Source: Glycocaulis sp051859565
Lineage (GTDB): Bacteria > Pseudomonadota > Alphaproteobacteria > Caulobacterales > Maricaulaceae
Assembly: GCF_051859565.1 (NCBI RefSeq)
Contig: NZ_JBHYFK010000008.1
Coordinates: 86,187 to 150,186, forward strand
Length of the DNA stretch: 64,000 bases
Direction of reading: 5' to 3'
The translations under genes were made by a program, and so were the position numbers. Numbering within the stretch: position 1 is the stretch's first letter; each line of letters opens with the position of its first letter. This document shows positions 42,820-51,853 of the stretch, piece after piece. The notes beneath the pieces were generated by a model that saw only the letters and a program-made list of their open reading frames with translations, ran no database searches and had not been told where the DNA came from.

Positions 42820-43593
42820 ATGCAGTTCAAGGGCGCAAGCGCGGTTGTCACGGGCGGAGCATCGGGTCTGGGCGAAGGCACAGTCCGGCGTCTGGCCGCC
42901 GAAGGGTGCAAGGTCGCGATTTTCGATCTCAATGCCGAGCGCGGCGAAGCACTGGCCAGAGAGCTTGGTGGTGTGTTCGCGCAAGTGAATGTCGCCGATG
43001 TCGAAAGCGTGAAGGCCGGTTTTGCCAAGGCCCGCGCGGCCAATGGCCAGGAGCGCATCCTCGTGAACTGCGCCGGCATTGGCTGGGCGGAAAAGACCGC
43101 CCGCCGTTCTTCTTCCGGCGATATTGTCGGCCACCAGCTCGACAAGTTTGCCCTCGTTGTGAACATCAACCTCATTGGCTCGTTCAACTGCGCCGTGCTG
43201 GCCGCCGAGGGCATGCTCACGCTTGATCCGGACGCATCGGGCCGCGGTGTCATCATCAATACCGCATCCGTTGCCGCGCAGGACGGCCAGATCGGCCAGG
43301 TGGCGTATTCGGCGTCCAAGGGCGGGATTTACGGCATGACGCTGCCCATGGCGCGCGATTTGGCCCGCGAAGGGGTGCGGGTGAACACCATCCTGCCGGG
43401 CTTCTTCGAGACGCCGATCTACCAGCAGATGCCGCCGGAAGTGAAAGTGAACCTCGCCAGCCATCTGCAGTTCCCGCAGCGCTTTGGCACGCCGGCGGAA
43501 TACGCCGATCTCGTCGCCTTCATGGTCGGCAATGACTATATCAACGCCGAATGTGTCCGCCTTGATGCCGGCGCGCGCATGCCTCCGAAATAG
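42820..43593 (+). CDS. Short-chain dehydrogenase, 3-hydroxyacyl-CoA dehydrogenase type 2-like
   Basis: 257 residues, classical SDR. NAD-binding TGGASGLGEG, then NCAGIGWAEK, the catalytic Ser region IINTASVAAQDGQ and YSASKGG (Tyr, Lys). The pattern GGASGLGEGTVRRL and the C-terminal PQRFGTPAEYADLVAFM resemble HSD10-type 3-hydroxyacyl-CoA dehydrogenases of fatty-acid/isoleucine degradation. GGGGAGAG precedes the ATG. Confidence 0.9.
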   Translation: MQFKGASAVVTGGASGLGEGTVRRLAAEGCKVAIFDLNAERGEALARELGGVFAQVNVADVESVKAGFAKARAANGQERILVNCAGIGWAEKTARRSSSGDIVGHQLDKFALVVNINLIGSFNCAVLAAEGMLTLDPDASGRGVIINTASVAAQDGQIGQVAYSASKGGIYGMTLPMARDLAREGVRVNTILPGFFETPIYQQMPPEVKVNLASHLQFPQRFGTPAEYADLVAFMVGNDYINAECVRLDAGARMPPK

Positions 43594-43618
43594 GGCTTTC
43601 TGGCGCAACGCGTTCAAC

Positions 43619-43708
43619 CTTTCGTCGTTCCCGCGCAGGCGGGAACCCAGAGCCTTGGCTGAGGTCTTCGGCCAAAGCACTGGACCCCCGCCTGCGCGGG
43701 GGTGACGC
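43619..43708. repeat. Intergenic GC-palindrome element
   Basis: Two hairpins, TTCCCGCGCAGGCGGGAA (43629-43646) and ACCCCCGCCTGCGCGGGGGT (43683-43702), enclose a short spacer. The motif CGCCTGCGCGGG recurs at 8566-8577, so this is a dispersed element. Confidence 0.55.
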
Positions 43709-43743
43709 GTGTTGAATGGAGCGCCGCTGCCTGCGACCCTAAC

Positions 43744-43758
43744 TGCAATTCATTCTCA
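43744..43758. promoter_or_regulatory. Fur-box-like palindrome 1 before the TonB receptor
   Basis: The reverse complement TGAGAATGAATTGCA matches the 7-1-7 Fur consensus at 10 of 14 positions. It is about 80 bases before the ATG. Confidence 0.45.
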
Positions 43759-43792
43759 AAAGCTATTGGCAGCGCCCCGCGCGTCCTGTAGG

Positions 43793-43807
43793 TGAGACTT
43801 ATTCTCA
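43793..43807. promoter_or_regulatory. Fur-box-like palindrome 2 before the TonB receptor
   Basis: TGAGACTTATTCTCA is an inverted repeat with arms TGAGA/TCTCA and matches the 7-1-7 Fur consensus at 11 of 14 positions, 31 bases before the ATG. Overlap with the expected promoter fits repression by iron. Confidence 0.5.
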
Positions 43808-43838
43808 GTTACACCAGACGTCAGGGACGACGCCAACC

Positions 43839-46070
43839 ATGCGCACGCTTCTTCTCGCCAGCACAGCCGTGCTGGCTCTTGCCGCCAATGCCGCCGCCGA
43901 AAATTCCAGCGAGGCTGACGTCAATGTCGAGACCATCACCATTATCGGCCTGAAGGGCGATGCGCGCGAAGTGGCCGGTTCTGCCACCTTGCTGCCCAGC
44001 GAAGTGCTGCAAGTGCAGGACTATACCGATATCGGGCGCGTGCTGCGCCAGGTGCCGGGCGTGAATATCCAGGAAGAAGACGGGTATGGCCTGCGCCCCA
44101 ATATCGGCCTGCGCGGCACGGGCCTCGATCGCTCGGCCAATATCGTGCTGATGGAAGATGGTATTCTGGCTGCGCCTGCGCCCTACTCGGCTGCGGCAGC
44201 TTATTACTCGCCTTATGTGGGCCGCATGGCAGGTGTGGAGATCGTCAAGGGCGCGTCCGGGGTGCGTTATGGACCGCGTACGCAAGGCGGCTCGGTCAAT
44301 TTCCTCTCCACGCCGGTGCCGGAAAGCTGGTCGGGCCGGCTTGCCATCACGGCAGGTGAAGAAGAGGCGCGCCGCATCCACGCTTATGCCGGTGGCATGA
44401 CCGAGGTGTCGCAGGGCGTGCGTCTGGGCGGGCTTGTCGAGGCCTATACTGATAGCGCGGAAGGCTTCAAGACGATCGATTTCAACGCTGGCCAGTCCAC
44501 AGGCTTTGATCTGACCGATTTCGGCGCCCGCCTGCGCGCCGAGTTCGATGGCGCAGGCGTGACCCATGCTGTGGAGCTGCGCTACCAGACCTCGGACGAA
44601 ACCTCTGACGAGACCTATATGGGCCTCACGGATGCGGACTTTGCCGCTGATCCCTACCGCCGCTATGCCGCCAGCGCCAACGACCAGATCAATGTGGATC
44701 AGTCCCGCTGGGTGCTGCGCTATGACGCCGCGTTTGACAATGGCCTCAATTTCACGGTGCTCGGCTACCGCAATGAAGTGGCCCGCAACTGGTTCAAGGT
44801 CGAAGGCGTCAATGCCGGCGCAGGCCGCCGCTCGCTGGGCGCGGTGCTTTCCGATCCGGTCACCTATTCGGCGGAGTACGCCATCCTGACCGGCCAGCCG
44901 GGCCTCGTCTCCATCGATGGCGCCGTCATCAGCCGCAATAATAACCGCTCCTACGTGGCCGAAGGCGTGCAGGCCGAGCTCGTGGGTGATGCCGCCCTGT
45001 TCGGTGCCAGCCATCGCTGGCGGGTGGGGGTGCGTGCGCACCGCGACTCTGAAGACCGTTTCCAGAACGAGGTCTTCTACCGCATGGACAATTCGCAGCT
45101 TATTCAGACCGGCGCGCAAACGCCGGGCTTCCACGACAACCGTGTTGTCGAGGCCGAAGCGCTGGCCATCTTCGTGCAGGACGAGATCAGCTTTGGAGCG
45201 CTCACCCTGGTGCCGGGCCTGCGCTATGAGCGCATCGAAGGCACGCAGACCCGCTGGGCCGCCACCGACCAGACCCGCTCCGGAGCCACTACGGTGACAG
45301 GCAGCACCACGGATGTGTTCATTCCCGGGCTTGGCGTACGCTATCAGCTGAACGACAGCGTGATGCTGTTTGGCGGTGTGCATCGGGGCTTCGCGCCATC
45401 CTCACCCTCCTCCAGCAGTGATCCGGAAGATGCGGTGAACTGGGAGGCTGGTGTGCGCTGGTCGGGCGGGTCCGCCTTTGTCGAGGCCGTCGGCTTCTTC
45501 AATGACTATTCCAACCTGATCGGCACGTGCACGGCCTCCACCGGCGGCGGCTGCACGATTGGCGCGCAGTTCGATGGCGGCGAGGTCGATGTGAGGGGGC
45601 TGGAGCTGTCAGCTGGTGTCGATCTTGCGGCATTTGCCGGCTGGAGCGGTGTGTCGGTGCCCGTGCGCGGCGCCTACACCTGGACCGATGCTGAATTTCA
45701 GACCGCCTTTGCTTCCGGCTACTCCCCCTGGGGGAGCGTGCAGGCAGGCGACAAGCTGCCCTATCTGCCCGAGCATCAATGGTTCGCCTCCATTGGCCTT
45801 GAACAGGGCCGGTTCGGCAGCCAGCTGGCTGTGACGTGGAATGGCGAGCGCCGCACGGTTGCCGGACAGGGCGCCATTCCGGCCGCTCAGTTCCTTGATT
45901 CCTATGCGGTGGCTGATCTGGCGGTCTGGTATGATCTGACCGAAGCGCTGCGCGCGCGGGTACAGGTCAGAAACCTTACCGATGAGGTCTATGCCGCCTC
46001 GCGCAGCCCAGCGGGCCTGCGCCCCGGCGCGCCGCGCGCGGTGCTGTTCGGCCTTTCGGCGAATTTCTAG
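43839..46070 (+). CDS. TonB-dependent outer-membrane receptor, FecA-like
   Basis: 743 residues. Signal peptide to about residue 20, then no N-terminal signalling domain. The plug domain is at about 45-160 with RPNIGLRGTGLDRS and EDGILAAPAPYSAAAAYYSP, phrases characteristic of FecA-type ferric dicitrate receptors. The 22-strand barrel follows, ending in Phe. Absence of the FecA regulatory extension means control by a FecIR system is unlikely; Fur-like boxes upstream suggest direct iron control. Substrate (ferric citrate or another chelate) is inferred. A 520-residue antisense frame is a shadow. Confidence 0.9.
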   Translation: MRTLLLASTAVLALAANAAAENSSEADVNVETITIIGLKGDAREVAGSATLLPSEVLQVQDYTDIGRVLRQVPGVNIQEEDGYGLRPNIGLRGTGLDRSANIVLMEDGILAAPAPYSAAAAYYSPYVGRMAGVEIVKGASGVRYGPRTQGGSVNFLSTPVPESWSGRLAITAGEEEARRIHAYAGGMTEVSQGVRLGGLVEAYTDSAEGFKTIDFNAGQSTGFDLTDFGARLRAEFDGAGVTHAVELRYQTSDETSDETYMGLTDADFAADPYRRYAASANDQINVDQSRWVLRYDAAFDNGLNFTVLGYRNEVARNWFKVEGVNAGAGRRSLGAVLSDPVTYSAEYAILTGQPGLVSIDGAVISRNNNRSYVAEGVQAELVGDAALFGASHRWRVGVRAHRDSEDRFQNEVFYRMDNSQLIQTGAQTPGFHDNRVVEAEALAIFVQDEISFGALTLVPGLRYERIEGTQTRWAATDQTRSGATTVTGSTTDVFIPGLGVRYQLNDSVMLFGGVHRGFAPSSPSSSSDPEDAVNWEAGVRWSGGSAFVEAVGFFNDYSNLIGTCTASTGGGCTIGAQFDGGEVDVRGLELSAGVDLAAFAGWSGVSVPVRGAYTWTDAEFQTAFASGYSPWGSVQAGDKLPYLPEHQWFASIGLEQGRFGSQLAVTWNGERRTVAGQGAIPAAQFLDSYAVADLAVWYDLTEALRARVQVRNLTDEVYAASRSPAGLRPGAPRAVLFGLSANF

Positions 46071-46097
46071 GCTGGGACACCATACTGACAAGGAAAA

Positions 46098-46125
46098 GCC
46101 CCGGACCAGCGGTCCGGGGCTTTTT
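46098..46125 (+). terminator. Intrinsic terminator after the TonB receptor gene
   Basis: GCCCCGGACC pairs with GGTCCGGGGC around AGC and is followed by TTTTTGCTTT, 28 bases after the stop. Confidence 0.92.
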
Positions 46126-46142
46126 GCTTTACCGGCCAGCAC

Positions 46143-46667
46143 CTACTGAACGGGCGGGCGGACCAGCGGGCCCAGATTGCGGATCACGTCAGCCGCGTCG
46201 AACGCGTCGGGGCTGTCGGGTGTTGCGCCCCGGCCAAGCTGGATCTCGGCCATCGCCTCATAGCGGGTGACCTCACGCAGATTGATGTCGTCCCAGAACG
46301 GATCGCGCCAGCCATACCAGCCATGGCGCGGGTGATAGTAGCGGTAGAACACGTCAAACCGGCTGCGATAGGCCGGGCCGGGCGAACCCGTAATACGGCG
46401 TTCGGCTTCGGTATCGCGGCGGATCAGGCGGAAATAGTCATAGCCTTGCTCGCGGGTCAGCTCGGCGGCGCGGTAAAGCAGGAAGGTTTCCACCGACTGC
46501 CGCTCGGTCAGCGAATTGCCGGAAAACCCGACCATGAAACGGTTCTGCTCGATCTGTTGCTCGGAATAACCAAACCCGCCTGAAGTGGCGCGCTGGTAGG
46601 GTGTGGATTCGGCGCAAGCTGCCAGGATGGCGGCGCTGGCGGCAAGTCCGGCGATAAGGCGCTTCAT
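46143..46667 (-). CDS. CC0125/CC1285-type lipoprotein
   Basis: 174 residues. Lipoprotein signal with Cys18 (AAILAACAES). The conserved part, GGFGYSEQQIEQNRFMVGF, GNSLTERQSVETFLLYRAAEL and GYDYFRL, is the pattern of the Caulobacter CC0125/CC1285 lipoprotein family of unknown function. A second half rich in Tyr/Arg/Trp (FDVFYRYYHPRHGWYGWRD) follows. It is a good lineage marker for Caulobacterales relatives. Confidence 0.85.
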   Translation of the reverse strand: MKRLIAGLAASAAILAACAESTPYQRATSGGFGYSEQQIEQNRFMVGFSGNSLTERQSVETFLLYRAAELTREQGYDYFRLIRRDTEAERRITGSPGPAYRSRFDVFYRYYHPRHGWYGWRDPFWDDINLREVTRYEAMAEIQLGRGATPDSPDAFDAADVIRNLGPLVRPPVQ

Positions 46668-46758
46668 GGCTCATACCTCCCAGATGGATTTCGTCCCAAC
46701 CTGTCAACCAGTATGAGGCGCAATCGTTCCGCGGCAAATCAAATCTGCGCGGGGTAAC

Positions 46759-47376
46759 TCATGCCTCAAGCGGCAGCAGGCCCAGCCGGTCCAGCTCGCC
46801 CTTCAGGCGGGGCGCGCCGGTGAAATGATGCACGGCAAAGCCAGCCCTCGTGGCGGCCTCGATATTGTCCAGCCGGTCATCGATGAAGAGTGTTTCGTGC
46901 GGCGGCGTGATGATCCGCTCTGCGGTCAGCGCGTATATGGCCGGATCGGGTTTTACCAGCCCTTCCTGTCCGGAAATGATGGCGGTCTCAAAGAGGCTGA
47001 AAGCCGGATAGAGCGCCAGAACATCCGGCCATTTCTCGGCGGGCATGTTGGACAGGGCAAATTGCGGGACGCGGCGTGCGTGGAGCGCGTCTACCACACC
47101 CTCCATACCCTCCACATAACCGTTGAACATGGCATTCCAGCCGGTGTCCCAGGCGTGGATGAGTGCGGCCTTGTCCGGGTGATTTGCGATCAGCGCTTCG
47201 CGGTTGGCGGCCATGGAGACACCGCGATCGTGCGCCTCATGCCAGTCCATGGTGCATACGGATGTGAGAAAATCCCGGCGCTCTGAAGCATCCGGGATTA
47301 ATCGGCGATAGAGATAATCTGGGTCCCAGTCGGCCAGCGTGCGTCCCAGATCCCAGAGGATGGCACGCACAGCCAC
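46759..47376 (-). CDS. HAD family hydrolase
   Basis: 205 residues from a GTG at 47376 (VAVRAILWDLGRTLADWD); another GTG 6 bases on is possible and no ATG fits. The nucleophile Asp lies in ILWDLGRTL; the second Asp of the usual DxD is Gly, as in YihX-like and haloacid-dehalogenase-like members. Motif II is FALSNMP, motif III Lys in LVKPDPAIY, and motif IV FIDDRLDNIEAA. A sugar-phosphate or nucleotide phosphatase is most likely. The gene begins 17 bases after the rpmJ stop. Confidence 0.88.
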   Translation of the reverse strand: MAVRAILWDLGRTLADWDPDYLYRRLIPDASERRDFLTSVCTMDWHEAHDRGVSMAANREALIANHPDKAALIHAWDTGWNAMFNGYVEGMEGVVDALHARRVPQFALSNMPAEKWPDVLALYPAFSLFETAIISGQEGLVKPDPAIYALTAERIITPPHETLFIDDRLDNIEAATRAGFAVHHFTGAPRLKGELDRLGLLPLEA

Positions 47377-47393
47377 AGGCCGGCCCGTCCGTG

Positions 47394-47519
47394 CTAGCCG
47401 GCGCGGGCCTTGAAGCGCGGATCGGTCTTGTTGATCACGTAGACACGGCCACGGCGGCGCACCACCTGGCAATCGCGGTGCCGGGCTTTCAGGGAGCGGA
47501 TGGAGCTGCGCACTTTCAT
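47394..47519 (-). CDS. rpmJ: 50S ribosomal protein L36, zinc-free type
   Basis: 41 residues: MKVRSSIRSLKARHRDCQV then RRRGRVYVINKTDPRFKARAG. The ribbon of zinc-binding Cys/His found in C+ L36 is missing (a single Cys remains), which makes it the C- form common in alphaproteobacteria. Such paralogues matter when zinc is scarce, but no Zur-like box is seen here. Confidence 0.96.
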   Translation of the reverse strand: MKVRSSIRSLKARHRDCQVVRRRGRVYVINKTDPRFKARAG

Positions 47520-47588
47520 GGTCTTGTCTCGTCGGTTGAGCGGGGCGGGACGCGCCCTCGTCTTCAAGGGAGCGCAGGTGTTACAGAA

Positions 47589-47614
47589 CGCCCCGGCTGA
47601 AGTCAACCGGGGCG
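47589..47614 (-). terminator. Hairpin between the TadG-like gene and rpmJ
   Basis: CGCCCCGG pairs with CCGGGGCG around a 10-base loop. On the minus strand it is followed by TTCTGT, a weak U-tract, 28 bases after the TadG-like stop. Confidence 0.5.
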
Positions 47615-47642
47615 CCTGGCCACTTGCACTGGCGATATGGGG

Positions 47643-48749
47643 CTACTCGATCAGCCGGACGTAACGCTCGCGGGTCGTGTCCAGCTGCGGGCACTGCATG
47701 ATGATGCGGATATCGTCATAGTCACGGTCGGTCCAGCCCATCTGCGTCCAGTTGGCCGTGCCGCCCGGCAGGCCCGGCGGGCGGTCTTCCCAGCCATAGT
47801 ACATGTAGCGGCCGGGGCTGCAGCCTTGCGCGGCCCGCTGGGGGTTGCGATTGCCGCCAGTGGGAATGACACCGCCCTGACTGACGGGTTTGCACTCATC
47901 GAGGCTTTCGCACAACACGGTTTCCAGGATGTCGTATTGCAGGCCGTTGTGATGCTCCTGGCCGTTCACATGCGCGGTGTCGGTGAAATAGCGGTGGCGG
48001 CACGGATAGGGGAAGTCCGCTGTCGCCGTATGCTGGCACCAGTTACGGTCATTGCTGGGGCTCTGATCTATCCGCTCCGGATTGGTGCGTGAGAAGCGCA
48101 GATTGTACAGCTCGAAACTGATCGTCTCGCCCTCCTCGCAACGCGGCCACTGATACTGGTTCGGCCAGCGGGTGAGGAAGTTGATGCCATTATTGTCCTG
48201 CACAGGCGTGCGCTGGGTCCGGCGCTGTTCGGGCGTCTTGTTCGCGTCTGGATCCGGATCATAGCAATAGACATAGATGCGGTTGTAATCCCCCGCTTCC
48301 GGGTCCAGCCAGCTCACTTCCGGCGGCTCATACTGCAGCATGGGCTGGTGCAGGCGCGCGGTGGAACGCACCGCGACGCGTACGCTGTCATCAAGGCCTG
48401 GAAGGGTGTGAATGAGGACGGTCGATACGCGTGCGCTGGCATTGACGCGGAAATCCAGCCCGTTCCAAGCGCCATTGACGTTGAGGTCTGACAGGCCGGA
48501 GCCGCCGAACGATGCCATCACCCGGTCATTCATGGCGTTGATCTGGGCTGCGAAATTGCTGTCTGGCCCGCCGACCGCCGCATTGAGCGCGGTCGCGTCG
48601 GCTTCGGCCTGAAGCGAGGTGCGCACATTGATGAGGCGCGCCGTATCCACCGATACGCCCGCCATGCCGATTACAGGCACCAGCGACAGGGCAAATATCA
48701 CTGCGATATTGCCGGCGCGGTCCTTCAGGAAGCCTGATAGCCGTTTCAT
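47643..48749 (-). CDS. TadG-like pilus-assembly/secreted protein
   Basis: 368 residues. The N-terminus (FLKDRAGNIAVIFALSLVPVIGMAGVSVDTARLINVRTSLQAEADA) is the TadE/TadG module: a short cytoplasmic start, one membrane helix, then a helix in the periplasm. The rest is Asn/Tyr/Arg/Cys-rich with no vWA MIDAS motif visible. No other tad/cpa genes are nearby, so this is an orphan; it could be a minor Flp-pilus-related or adhesion protein. ATG at 48749. Confidence 0.75.
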   Translation of the reverse strand: MKRLSGFLKDRAGNIAVIFALSLVPVIGMAGVSVDTARLINVRTSLQAEADATALNAAVGGPDSNFAAQINAMNDRVMASFGGSGLSDLNVNGAWNGLDFRVNASARVSTVLIHTLPGLDDSVRVAVRSTARLHQPMLQYEPPEVSWLDPEAGDYNRIYVYCYDPDPDANKTPEQRRTQRTPVQDNNGINFLTRWPNQYQWPRCEEGETISFELYNLRFSRTNPERIDQSPSNDRNWCQHTATADFPYPCRHRYFTDTAHVNGQEHHNGLQYDILETVLCESLDECKPVSQGGVIPTGGNRNPQRAAQGCSPGRYMYYGWEDRPPGLPGGTANWTQMGWTDRDYDDIRIIMQCPQLDTTRERYVRLIE

Positions 48750-49009
48750 GTCCGTCCGCCCTTGCCCGAACCGGCACACTTGCCGGTTCACCCCGATGAG
48801 ACATGCAGATTTCATGCCTGAATCTGGCGCCGAATTTAGCAGGCAAGGCTTAATGAGGCGTAAGAAAATATAATTAATTTAGTGTGTTAGCGTAAACTTC
48901 ACGCTAACCATGGCCCGGCTGGCGTTCATCGCGCATTGATCTTCTGTGTGCTAACAGGAAGACTTGCCGTCCTGCGGGGATGGGCCAGATACGCGGTGAG
49001 GACCCTTAC

Positions 49010-50257
49010 ATGCTGACTATCCATCGTTTTTCGCGTCGCGCTGCGAGCCTGACCGGCGCGTGGCTCGCCGGGCTTGTGCTCGCCGCCAGCCATGCGGGAG
49101 CAGCCCTGGCCCAGGACATTCCCTTCACCGCCTGGCGTGACGGGTTTGCCTCTGATCTGCGCTCTGAGGGCGTGCGCGCCGACATCGTCGCCTCAATGCT
49201 GGACGGGCTGGAGCCTGATCCGCGCGTGATCGAGCGCGATCAGACCCAGCCGGAATTTGTCCGCCCGATCTGGCAGTATCTGGAAGGGGCGGTCTCGGAG
49301 ACCCGTGTCGCCAACGGACGCCGCGCTTCCGCACGCATTGCCGATACGCTGCAGGCGGTGGAAGAGCGTTTCGAGGTCGATCAGCATATTCTCACCGGCA
49401 TCTGGGGCCTGGAAAGCGCCTATGGCGAGATTCAGGGCAATTTCGACATTGTCCGTTCGCTGGCGACGCTGGCCTGGGAAGGCCGCCGCCGGGGCTTCGC
49501 CGAGGCCCAGCTGCGTGCCATCGCCCAGATGCTTGATCGCGGCTATGCGACGCGTGCCGAGCTGATCGGCTCGTGGGCAGGCGGCATGGGCCAGACCCAG
49601 TTCATTCCGGCGACCTATATGGAGCGCGCGGTCGACTTCAATGGCGACGGGCGGCGCGATATATGGCGCAATGAGGGTGATGCGCTGGGCAGCGCCGCCA
49701 ACCTGCTGGCGCGTGCGGGGTGGGAATACCGCCAGCCGGTATTTACCGAGGTGCGCCTGCCGGAAGGCTTCAATTTCGCCGGCTGGAATGAGAGCCAGCG
49801 CCGCCAGGTCTCGCAGTGGGCCGGGCTGGGCATCGAGCCCGTAGCGGGCAACTGGGAGGCCGATGATCTCAACCGTTCGGCGCGTCTGGTTATCCCTGCA
49901 GGGGCCAATGCACCTGCCTTCCTGGTCTATCGCAATTTCGAGGCGCTCTTACGCTACAATAATTCCACCGCCTATGCGCTGGGTGTGGCCTATCTCGCCC
50001 GCGCGTTCGAGCATGGCGATGCCGGCATGGCGACGGGCTGGCCGGTGGATAATCCTCCAATCAGCCGATCGCAGTCACGCGAGCTGCAGGAAGCCCTCGC
50101 CCGGCTGGGCTATGATCCGGGCGGGCTGGACGGGGTGGTCGGCCCCAATACGCGCCGCGCCATCCGCGCCTTCCAGAGCGCCAACGGGTTTGAACCGGAC
50201 GGCTATGCGGGGCTTGCTCTCTATAACGCGGTGATGGCGGCGGACGCGGCGCGTTAG
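49010..50257 (+). CDS. Lytic murein transglycosylase, MltB-like, with peptidoglycan-binding domain
   Basis: 415 residues. Signal peptide to about ALA (residue 35). The SLT_2 catalytic domain has ILTGIWGLESAYGE (catalytic Glu), AGGMGQTQFIPATY and VDFNGDGRRDIW. The C-terminal PG_binding_1 domain is LQEALARLGYDPGGLDGVVG with NTRRAIRAFQSANG. It cleaves glycan strands to 1,6-anhydro products in the periplasm. The ATG at 49010 has GAGGACC upstream; an earlier ATG at 48980 would bury the signal peptide. Confidence 0.94.
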   Translation: MLTIHRFSRRAASLTGAWLAGLVLAASHAGAALAQDIPFTAWRDGFASDLRSEGVRADIVASMLDGLEPDPRVIERDQTQPEFVRPIWQYLEGAVSETRVANGRRASARIADTLQAVEERFEVDQHILTGIWGLESAYGEIQGNFDIVRSLATLAWEGRRRGFAEAQLRAIAQMLDRGYATRAELIGSWAGGMGQTQFIPATYMERAVDFNGDGRRDIWRNEGDALGSAANLLARAGWEYRQPVFTEVRLPEGFNFAGWNESQRRQVSQWAGLGIEPVAGNWEADDLNRSARLVIPAGANAPAFLVYRNFEALLRYNNSTAYALGVAYLARAFEHGDAGMATGWPVDNPPISRSQSRELQEALARLGYDPGGLDGVVGPNTRRAIRAFQSANGFEPDGYAGLALYNAVMAADAAR

Positions 50258-50275
50258 ACGCTCCCTCAATTTCCG

Positions 50276-50368
50276 TGAAACCCCGGAAGCGCGCAGCGCT
50301 ATCCGGGGTCGCTCTCCATGGTCCTGCAACAGGTCCCGGCTCTGCGCTTCGCTTGACCGGGAGTTCAG
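50276..50368. repeat. Two-hairpin intergenic repeat, copy B
   Basis: TGAAACCCCGG..TCCGGGGTC, then CAGGTCCCGG..ACCGGGAGTTCAG. It has the same outline as copies at 13768-13898 and 61972-62061 and sits between the transglycosylase and MFS genes, which converge here. Confidence 0.65.
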
Positions 50369-50383
50369 GGTTGTAGGAGGGCG

Positions 50384-51676
50384 CTACACCACCCCGCTGC
50401 TATCCTCGTCCTGTTCGACAGGCTGGATGGCCACGCGCACGCGCGGGTGGAAGAAAGCGACGCCGAGCGCCACTACAGACAGCACGATATTGAGCATGAA
50501 GGGCGCTGTGGGGCCTACCGCCTGATAGAGCCAGAGGCCTGACAGGGGCGCGATCAGGAAGCCGAGGCCTGCGGTCGCCGCCGTCACGCCGGCGGCGCGG
50601 CCCTGCTCGCCCGGTGTGACAGCAAGGCTCGCTCCTCCGGTGAAGCCGGAGCGGGCAAAGCCAAAGCCCAGCGAGTTCAGCAAAAAGCCCAGCACGATGG
50701 AGGCATAGCCGCCTGAAAAGATCAGCTCGATCTGGCCGGCGAGCGTCAGACCCGCCCCGATCAGCATCAGCATGCGCGGAGACACTTTCAGCGCCGGTAT
50801 CGCCACCAGCTGGGCAAAGATAAGCGCCGCTGCGCCTGCGGTCAGGGCGACACCCGCCAGCTGCAGGCCGGCGGTCGTGTCCAGCTCCAGCCGGTCCATG
50901 ACGAAAAAGCCGATAGCCTGCAGGCTGGCTGCCTGTACCAGCCAGGCCGCGCAGCCATAGAGCACGAAGGCTCGCACCCGACCGTCGGCGGCAAAGGCAA
51001 ACTGGGTGAGCGGGCTGAGCGGGCGGCGGCCACTCTCTCTGGGCGGTGTGTTTTCCGGCAGGGTAAGGCGGACAATCAGCGCGCAAGCGCCGACCAGTAC
51101 CGCAATCATCACCATGAAGGGCACCATGCCGATGCGTTCAGAGAAGGCGGCGGCCAGAGCCGGGCCGATCATGCCGCCCAGCGCAAAGGCAGCCGTCATG
51201 CTGGCCAGCGCCTGTGTGCGCTCTGACGGCGCAGTGCGGTCTGCCACATAGGCCTGGGCTGCCGGGCCGGTAGCGGAACCGAACGCGCCAAAGAGGGCGC
51301 GTGCCAGCGCCATGGCCAGCACGGCGATCAGGGGCGGCAGGAAGCCGCTCTGGCCCGCCCACGCGCCCGCAGCAAGGATCAGGGTGGAGGCGGCATAGGT
51401 CGCCAGCCCGAAAATGACCAGCGGGCGGCGGCCATACTGATCAGACAATCCGCCCCAGACCGGGCTCATCGTCAGATACATGAGGGCAGAGAGGGTGTAG
51501 ATCGCGCCGACATAGATCTCGGCAATACCAATATCGCGCGCCAGCGGCGGCAGGATGGCAAACAGCATGGAATTGCCGACCCCCACCGCCATCAGGCAGA
51601 TGAAGAGCAGGCGGAAGGCGCCGCGCCGGTCCGCCCGTGTCTGCTGGTTGGCGTTCAGGGGCATGGGGGGAGGCAT
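50384..51676 (-). CDS. MFS multidrug/metabolite efflux transporter
   Basis: 430 residues, twelve predicted membrane helices. The loop 2-3 motif A is VWGGLSDQYGRRPLV; the motif C-like region in helix 5 is FALGGMIGPALAAAF. It most resembles DHA1-type TetA-like exporters; substrate is unknown. Start is ATG at 51676 or 51664; neither has a strong Shine-Dalgarno. Confidence 0.85.
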   Translation of the reverse strand: MPPPMPLNANQQTRADRRGAFRLLFICLMAVGVGNSMLFAILPPLARDIGIAEIYVGAIYTLSALMYLTMSPVWGGLSDQYGRRPLVIFGLATYAASTLILAAGAWAGQSGFLPPLIAVLAMALARALFGAFGSATGPAAQAYVADRTAPSERTQALASMTAAFALGGMIGPALAAAFSERIGMVPFMVMIAVLVGACALIVRLTLPENTPPRESGRRPLSPLTQFAFAADGRVRAFVLYGCAAWLVQAASLQAIGFFVMDRLELDTTAGLQLAGVALTAGAAALIFAQLVAIPALKVSPRMLMLIGAGLTLAGQIELIFSGGYASIVLGFLLNSLGFGFARSGFTGGASLAVTPGEQGRAAGVTAATAGLGFLIAPLSGLWLYQAVGPTAPFMLNIVLSVVALGVAFFHPRVRVAIQPVEQDEDSSGVV

Positions 51677-51853
51677 AGTCCGCGCCGCCTGCGTCGTAAA
51701 CGCTCCGCTAACAGCGTGAAAACCGGGCTTTAAGCATCTTCGCGTAGAACCGTCTCGAAACCGGACATGGGCCGGGGGAAGAGAAGCGGAAAAATCCGCC
51801 CTTTCACCCGGTCCGGCCAGAATGGCCCCGGAGAAGTGCGGGATGGTGGGTAT

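Noticed and set aside
43821..45383. 520-residue frame antisense to the TonB receptor gene
   Set aside because: High-GC third-position bias keeps the opposite frame open; it matches no protein family and lies wholly under a clear receptor gene.
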